This document shows, in pieces, positions 59,530 through 64,000 of a stretch of DNA of 64,000 nucleotides. The position numbers and the translations under genes were made by a program. The notes under the pieces are model-generated. The model made no database searches. It had not been told where the DNA came from and saw only the letters and a program-made list of their open reading frames with translations. The first letter of the stretch is position 1. The number at the start of each line of letters is the position of its first letter. The stretch spans positions 1-64,000 of the forward strand of contig ONJY01000013.1 of assembly GCA_900318275.1 (NCBI GenBank). Direction: 5' to 3'. The stretch is from an uncultured Bacteroidales bacterium. Its GTDB lineage: Bacteria > Bacteroidota > Bacteroidia > Bacteroidales > P3.

Positions 59530-62285
59530 CCGCAAAGCCTATCAAGCGCATTAAGCTCATACTATCCATCGCTGCATTGGCGCTCCTGGCCTCCTGTTCC
59601 ACTCAGAAGGCCACGTGGCCCAACGTCCAGTACCACAACATCACCTGTCACTACAACGTCTGGTGGAACGGCAACGAGAGCCTCAAGGCTGGCCGCGAGA
59701 AGCTCTACAAAGCCGCCGTCGACGACTACACCCGTCTCATTCCGCCCGAGAACCTCGGCACCGAAGAGACTGCCCGCACCGTCAACCCCGAGATGGACCG
59801 CGCCATAGAGAAGAGTGTCAAAGGTATCAAGAAGCACAGCATCTACCTCAAGGGTGAAGAACACGTTCCCTACATCAAAGAGTGCTACCTCCTCTCGGCC
59901 TACGCCACCTTCTACAAGCAGGATTTCGTGTCCACAGCCAACACCGCCAATATCCTCGTCTCCCAGTTCCAGGGCACACGCGCCGGCGACGAAGGGGCCA
60001 TACTCCTCGCACGCTGTCTCATACGCGAGAAACGCTACGCCGAAGCCGAAGCGGCTCTCGACCAGTTGGCCGACAACCTCGCCCGTGGCAACTTCTCACG
60101 CTCTCAGCGCGACAAGCTTTACACAGCCCTCGTCGAGGCCACCCTCCCTCAGGAGAAATACAAGAAGGCCGCCGAGAACATACGGCTCGCCATCGACGCC
60201 TCACGCTCCTCCCGCGCTAAGGCTCGCCTGACTTTCCTCCTGGCACAGATCTACCAGCAGCTCGACAAACGCCCCGTGGCGGCCAAATACTACCACAAGG
60301 TGCTCTCCTACGGCCCCGAGTACGTCATGGAGTTCAACGCCCGCCTCGGCGAAGCATCATGCGCCGACATAGCATCCCTCAGCCCTGCCGACATCGCCAA
60401 GCTCGAACGGCAGCTCGACAATATGCTACGCGACGGCAAGAACGAGGAATACCGCGACCAGATTTACTACGCCAAAGGCGAGATGTACCTCGGCCTCAAG
60501 GACGCCCAGCGCGCCTGCGACAACTACCGCCTCTCCGTGGCCGTGTCGCGCAACAATCCTGCCTGCAAGGCACGCTCGGCCGTACGCCTCGGACAGGTGC
60601 TCTACGAGCAATACGAGAACTACCCGCTCGCTCAAATATACTATGATACTGCCATGCAGATCATCACCCCCGACTATCCGCACTACCGCGCTATCAAGAA
60701 CCGCCACGACATCCTCACCGAGCTGGTGTCCTACACCTCCGTCTACTCCCGCATCGACAGCCTCCTCGCCGTAGCCGCTCTCCCCGAACAGCAGCAGATA
60801 GCCCTCATCAACGCCAAGATCGACACTCTCCGCAAGCGCGAGCAGGAGCAGCGCGAGCGTGAGCTCCTCGCCGAAATGGCAGCCGACGCCAAAGCCCAGC
60901 AGAACACGCTCTCCGGCGACTGGTATTTCTACAACGCCAACACGGTCTCCAAGGGCAAGGAGACTTTCCGACAGCGCTGGGGCTTGCGTACGCTCGAAGA
61001 CCTCTGGTTCCTCTCCAACAAGAACACGATGCTCGTCCTCGACAATCCGCCCGAGGATGACAACGACGATATCTCCGACTCCGACACCACCGACACCGAC
61101 ACGCTGAACTCCAAGCTCAACACCCAAAACTCAAAATACGGCAACCCCGACGACCCACACTCCGTGGCCTACTACCTCAAGGATCTGCCCACGTCGCAGC
61201 AACAGCTCGACTCGCTCGACTCGCTCACCGCCTCCGCACTCCTCGGCGCCGCCTACATCTACCACGACGGCATCAACAACACTCCACGCGCACTTGAATG
61301 CTACCTCCGCCTCGCACGCGACTACACCCACCACGACGACATCGTCCAGGCTTTCTATATGCTCTACCGCATCTACGACCGGCAGGGCAACACCCCGCAG
61401 GCCAACTACTACCGCGACATGGTCCTCCGCGGCTTCCCCGACTCCGATTTCGCCAACCTCATCCGCGACAACGAATACTACCGCCAGCTGATAGCTCGCG
61501 ACCAACGCATCGAGGACGACTACCTGCAGCTCTATAATCTCTACAACTCCCACCGCTACCGCCAGACCATCACCCTCGCCGAGCAGGCCGAAGAGCTCTA
61601 CCCGGCCAACCCCAAGCTGCAGCGCTTCCGCCTCTGGCGCGCTCTCGCCACAGCCAACCTCGGCGACACCCCTTCGGCTACCAAGCAGCTGCAGGGCATC
61701 CTGCAATCGGCTCCCGCCGGCGACTCCATCATCCCCATCGCGCAAGCCTACCTCGACTTACTCAACAGCGACAGCACACGCCTCGCCAATGCCAACAACG
61801 AGGACATCACCCCGGCCGAGGAACGCCGCGCCAGACAGAACTCCGCCACCCCGACAGATGTCAAGACTCGCGACGCCGAGGAGGAACTGCCGCCCGAGGC
61901 ACGCATCTTCCGCTTCCGCGAACGGCAGCAATACTATGTCATCATCATCGTCGACGACCGCCGCGTGCAAGCCACAGAGCTGCAGTACCGCCTCTCCGAC
62001 TTCAACACGCAGTTCTACTCCAACGCCGGCTACAAGGTCAACGCATCGCTCTTCACCGACACCACACAGCTCATCACCGTCCACCGCTTCATCGACGACC
62101 AGGAGGCTCTCAAATACTACCGCCACCTCGGCTCCGCGGAAAGCCCTCTCGCCAAGCTCAGCGCTAAGGACTACACTCTCTTCTTCATCTCCACACAGAA
62201 CTACGCCACCTTCTACAACCGCAAGAACATACCCGCCTACCTCGCCTACTTCCGCAAATACCACCTCGACAAAGCTAACCCCTGA
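59526..62285 (+). CDS. sprE: SprE/PorW-like T9SS lipoprotein with non-AUG start
   Basis: SprE (PorW) is a TPR lipoprotein needed for type IX secretion. The N-terminus STQKATWPNVQYHNITCHYN then VWWNGNESLKAGREKLYK matches the family start, and DMDRAIEKS-like spacing follows (NPEMDRAIEKSVKGIKKHSI). TPR repeats run to about 750, and the C-terminus has LFTDTTQLITVHRFIDDQEA. No ATG or GTG lies before the signal: the frame upstream reads ITAKPIKRIKLILSIAALAL then LASC, a proper lipobox. ATA 59526 (overlapping the ychF stop) or ATT 59550 must act as start, or a base differs from the true sequence. TTG 59577 would lose the signal peptide. Confidence 0.85.
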   Translation: MTAKPIKRIKLILSIAALALLASCSTQKATWPNVQYHNITCHYNVWWNGNESLKAGREKLYKAAVDDYTRLIPPENLGTEETARTVNPEMDRAIEKSVKGIKKHSIYLKGEEHVPYIKECYLLSAYATFYKQDFVSTANTANILVSQFQGTRAGDEGAILLARCLIREKRYAEAEAALDQLADNLARGNFSRSQRDKLYTALVEATLPQEKYKKAAENIRLAIDASRSSRAKARLTFLLAQIYQQLDKRPVAAKYYHKVLSYGPEYVMEFNARLGEASCADIASLSPADIAKLERQLDNMLRDGKNEEYRDQIYYAKGEMYLGLKDAQRACDNYRLSVAVSRNNPACKARSAVRLGQVLYEQYENYPLAQIYYDTAMQIITPDYPHYRAIKNRHDILTELVSYTSVYSRIDSLLAVAALPEQQQIALINAKIDTLRKREQEQRERELLAEMAADAKAQQNTLSGDWYFYNANTVSKGKETFRQRWGLRTLEDLWFLSNKNTMLVLDNPPEDDNDDISDSDTTDTDTLNSKLNTQNSKYGNPDDPHSVAYYLKDLPTSQQQLDSLDSLTASALLGAAYIYHDGINNTPRALECYLRLARDYTHHDDIVQAFYMLYRIYDRQGNTPQANYYRDMVLRGFPDSDFANLIRDNEYYRQLIARDQRIEDDYLQLYNLYNSHRYRQTITLAEQAEELYPANPKLQRFRLWRALATANLGDTPSATKQLQGILQSAPAGDSIIPIAQAYLDLLNSDSTRLANANNEDITPAEERRARQNSATPTDVKTRDAEEELPPEARIFRFRERQQYYVIIIVDDRRVQATELQYRLSDFNTQFYSNAGYKVNASLFTDTTQLITVHRFIDDQEALKYYRHLGSAESPLAKLSAKDYTLFFISTQNYATFYNRKNIPAYLAYFRKYHLDKANP
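61106..61139 (+). repeat. In-frame heptamers inside sprE
   Basis: AACTCCA, AGCTCAA, CACCCAA, AACTCAA: degenerate heptamers in frame, encoding LNSKLNTQNSKYG in a linker that is also Asp/Thr-rich. Confidence 0.75.
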
Positions 62286-62329
62286 CACCCAAAAAACGAT
62301 AATTTATAAACTTTAAACATTATATCACC

Positions 62330-62725
62330 ATGGCAAAGACAATGGAAATGGAAACCACAGCCATCAACATCATCACCGACGGCACAGTTATCAAAGGCGA
62401 CATCGTCGCAACAGGCGACTTCCGCCTCGACGGCACCCTCCAGGGCAACATCCAGCTCAACGGCAAACTCGTCGTCGGCGACACCGGCGTCGTCACCGGC
62501 AACGTGCTCTGCCAGAACGCCAACATCATCGGCACCGTCAACGGCAACCTCTCCGTCAAAGAACTCCTCTCGCTCCACACCACAGCTCGCGTACGCGGCG
62601 ACATCCTCATCAACAAGCTCTCCATCGAGCCCGGCGCCGTCTTCTCGGGCAAATGCCGCATGATCGACGAGGTCAAGGCCCAGCACGACGCTCAACCCGC
62701 CGAAGAGGCACCCGCAGAAGCCTGA
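62330..62725 (+). CDS. Bactofilin (polymer-forming cytoskeletal protein)
   Basis: The 131-residue protein has the bactofilin beta-helix: INIITDGTVIKGDIVATGDF, GTLQGNIQLNGKLVVGDTGV, GTVNGNLSVKELLSLHTTAR, IEPGAVFSGKCRMIDEVK, with a short Ala/Glu-rich tail. Bactofilins self-assemble into filaments that place cell-wall or other machines. The stop shares one base with the next ATG (TGATG), so it is coupled to the phosphotransferase gene. Directly preceded by sprE with a 44-base gap. Confidence 0.93.
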   Translation: MAKTMEMETTAINIITDGTVIKGDIVATGDFRLDGTLQGNIQLNGKLVVGDTGVVTGNVLCQNANIIGTVNGNLSVKELLSLHTTARVRGDILINKLSIEPGAVFSGKCRMIDEVKAQHDAQPAEEAPAEA

Positions 62726-64000
62726 TGGAACAGCTCAAAGCTCTCTTCCATAAGTGGGCCGGCGAACCGTGCACCCAGTGTCTCGCACTCGGCGCCAACG
62801 GCTCCTCGCGGCGCTATTACCGCATCATTGGCGACACTCGCCGCTGCATCGGCGCCATAGCCTCCGACGTGCGCGAGAACGAGGCTTTCTTCGCCTATTC
62901 ACGCCACCTCCACGCTCGCGGCATCAACGTCCCCGAGCTCTACGCCGTCCACGACGACCGCCGCCGCTACCTCCAGCAGGACCTCGGCGACCTCTCGCTC
63001 TACGGACTCCTCTACGAGAAAAAGCAGAAGGGTGGGGGATTCGACGCAGAGATGCTGGCTCTCTACCGCCAGGCCCTCGCCGACCTGCACGACATTCAGG
63101 TGGCCGGACGCGACATGGACTTCAGCGTCGCCTATCCGCGGCCGGCGTTCGACTCCCGCAGCATCCTCTGGGACCTCAACTACTTCAAATACAACTACCT
63201 CAAACTGCAGCACATTCCCTTCGACGAAGACCGCCTCGAGGACGACTTCCAACGTCTCGCCGGCAGGCTCCTCTCCGCCGACACCAACTACTTCCTCTAC
63301 CGCGACTTCAACCCGCGCAACATCATGGTAGTTGAAAATTCAAAATTGAAAATTGAAAATTCGCTGACGCACAACAATAATTCTCAATTCTCAATTCTCC
63401 TACCTGCTTCGCAGGCCTTGAGCACCGCTGAAAAAAAATCAAATCCAGCGAAAAATTCTCAATTGTTCTACATCGACTACCAGGGCGGACGACGCGGCGC
63501 CGCACAGTACGATGTCGCCTCGCTCCTCTTCAGCGCCAAGAGCGACCTGCCCCAGGCCTTGCGCAACGAGCTGCTGCAGCACTATGTCTCGCTCCACGGC
63601 GACCCCCATTTCATGGACCATTTCTGGCACTATGTCCTCCTGCGCATCCTCCAGACCCTCGGCGCCTACGGCTATCGCGGCCTCTTCGAACGCAAGCCCT
63701 ACTTCATCGAGAGCATACCCCTCGCACACAACAACCTGCGACGCCTCGTCGAAGACCATCCCGACCTCCTCGCCGACCTCCCCGAGCTGCAATCCATCGT
63801 TCATAGGTTAGGTGCAATGACTCCAACCGCCAACCCCCAACCTCCAACTCCCAACCCCCAAACCGATGACTCTCAACTCACCGTCACGGTGATGAGCTTC
63901 TCCTTCAAGCAAGGGCTCCCCGACGACCCGTCGGGCAACGGCGGCGGACATATCTTCGACTGCCGCGCTCTCCCCAACCCGGGCCGCTACCCCGAATACA
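62725..64000 (+). CDS. Phosphotransferase-RapZ C-domain fusion (partial, runs off the window)
   Basis: The frame is open from ATG 62725 to the window end (425 codons seen). Residues 1-about 360 are an aminoglycoside-phosphotransferase/choline-kinase-like domain: GANGSSRRYYRIIGDTRRCI, then FLYRDFNPRNIMV (catalytic loop) and FYIDYQGGRRGAAQYDVAS (metal loop). Between these two motifs is a 45-residue insertion encoded by heptamer repeats (63330-63465). After a Pro/Asn-rich linker (63820-63880), a RapZ C-terminal-type domain begins (TVTVMSFSFKQGLPDDPSGN, FDCRALPNPGRYPEY). In Bacteroidota this fusion is known as a conserved protein; substrate unknown. Confidence 0.88.
   Translation, partial: MEQLKALFHKWAGEPCTQCLALGANGSSRRYYRIIGDTRRCIGAIASDVRENEAFFAYSRHLHARGINVPELYAVHDDRRRYLQQDLGDLSLYGLLYEKKQKGGGFDAEMLALYRQALADLHDIQVAGRDMDFSVAYPRPAFDSRSILWDLNYFKYNYLKLQHIPFDEDRLEDDFQRLAGRLLSADTNYFLYRDFNPRNIMVVENSKLKIENSLTHNNNSQFSILLPASQALSTAEKKSNPAKNSQLFYIDYQGGRRGAAQYDVASLLFSAKSDLPQALRNELLQHYVSLHGDPHFMDHFWHYVLLRILQTLGAYGYRGLFERKPYFIESIPLAHNNLRRLVEDHPDLLADLPELQSIVHRLGAMTPTANPQPPTPNPQTDDSQLTVTVMSFSFKQGLPDDPSGNGGGHIFDCRALPNPGRYPEY
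63330..63465 (+). repeat. In-frame inverted heptamers inside the phosphotransferase
   Basis: AAAATTC, AAAATTG, AAAATTG, AAAATTC (from 63334) face TCAATTC, TCAATTC (63382-63397), with a further TCAATTG at 63460. The block includes a TGCTTCGCAGGCC segment and adds about 45 residues (NSKLKIENSLTHNNNSQFSI at its start) without a stop. Confidence 0.8.
63820..63880 (+). repeat. In-frame heptamers forming the interdomain linker
   Basis: CTCCAAC, CGCCAAC, CCCCAAC, CTCCAAC, TCCCAAC, CCCCAAA: six heptamers in a row, encoding TPTANPQPPTPNPQT between kinase and RapZ domains. Confidence 0.8.

Overview
The window looks like a chromosomal segment of a fairly GC-rich member of Bacteroidales (phylum Bacteroidota). 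Evidence: type IX secretion (T9SS) cargo with gliding-motility-type C-termini and an SprE/PorW-like lipoprotein; Bacteroidota-restricted families (DUF3098, DUF3276, DUF5683, DUF4199, DUF5723, DUF4369); an atpD-atpC pair; a membrane pyrophosphatase; and promoters of the Bacteroidota type (TAnnTTTG near -7, sometimes TTTG near -33 with 19-20 bp between). I cannot name a genus. I see no tRNA, rRNA or CRISPR array.

Layout. 1-1.2 kb: the end of an IS3-like element, a nonsense-broken remnant of a large Bacteroidales protein, and an unusual octamer/inverted-repeat element. 1.2-5.3 kb (minus): dnaN-ftsX-DUF3098-uppP-truB, a replication and envelope cluster. 5.3-12.3 kb (minus): two paralogous P-domain T9SS cargo proteins, the second frameshifted near its C-terminus, translationally coupled to dapD and a lipoprotein. 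12.6-14.6 kb (plus): fused glutamate formimidoyltransferase/cyclodeaminase and a tiny lipoprotein. 14.6-18.4 kb (minus): priA, the SRP RNA and prfB. 19-25.3 kb (plus): DUF3276, parA-parB-DUF5683, exbB-exbD-tonB-hslR, then an ECF sigma factor with a membrane partner and a Spy-like periplasmic protein. 25.4-29 kb (minus): DUF4369 lipoprotein, aroC, FKBP, butyrate kinase.

29-37.4 kb is an accessory island. It holds a second octamer element, a truncated tyrosine recombinase, and three Rhs toxin modules: two orphan core-plus-toxin cassettes on the plus strand and one larger, 5'-truncated Rhs gene on the minus strand. Each module is followed by a candidate immunity gene with an export signal. The modules are visibly AT-richer than the flanks. 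The second plus cassette and the minus Rhs tip lie tail to tail between inverted copies of the conserved Rhs core, a geometry in which one inversion would swap toxin and immunity together.

37.4-48.4 kb (minus): DUF58, thioredoxin, der, a DUF5723 outer-membrane protein, lipoproteins, a peptide-binding protein, a LolA-like protein, an amidohydrolase, atpC and atpD. 48.5-50.9 kb: the pyrophosphatase hppA. 51.4-64 kb (plus): pyrE, a SUMF1-type protein, hpt, a lipoprotein, an AsmA-like giant, DUF4199, a GT2 glycosyltransferase, ychF, sprE/porW, bactofilin, and a phosphotransferase-RapZ fusion cut by the window end.

The most unusual genome-wide feature is the short-repeat load. Intergenic regions carry tandem heptamers (GAGTTAA, TCAATTC, GGTTCAA, CCAGTGG types), tandem 11-mers (ACGGCTACTAA) and hairpin elements. 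Several of these sit in frame inside genes (truB, the DUF58 gene, sprE, the phosphotransferase, rhs), where they encode extra loops.
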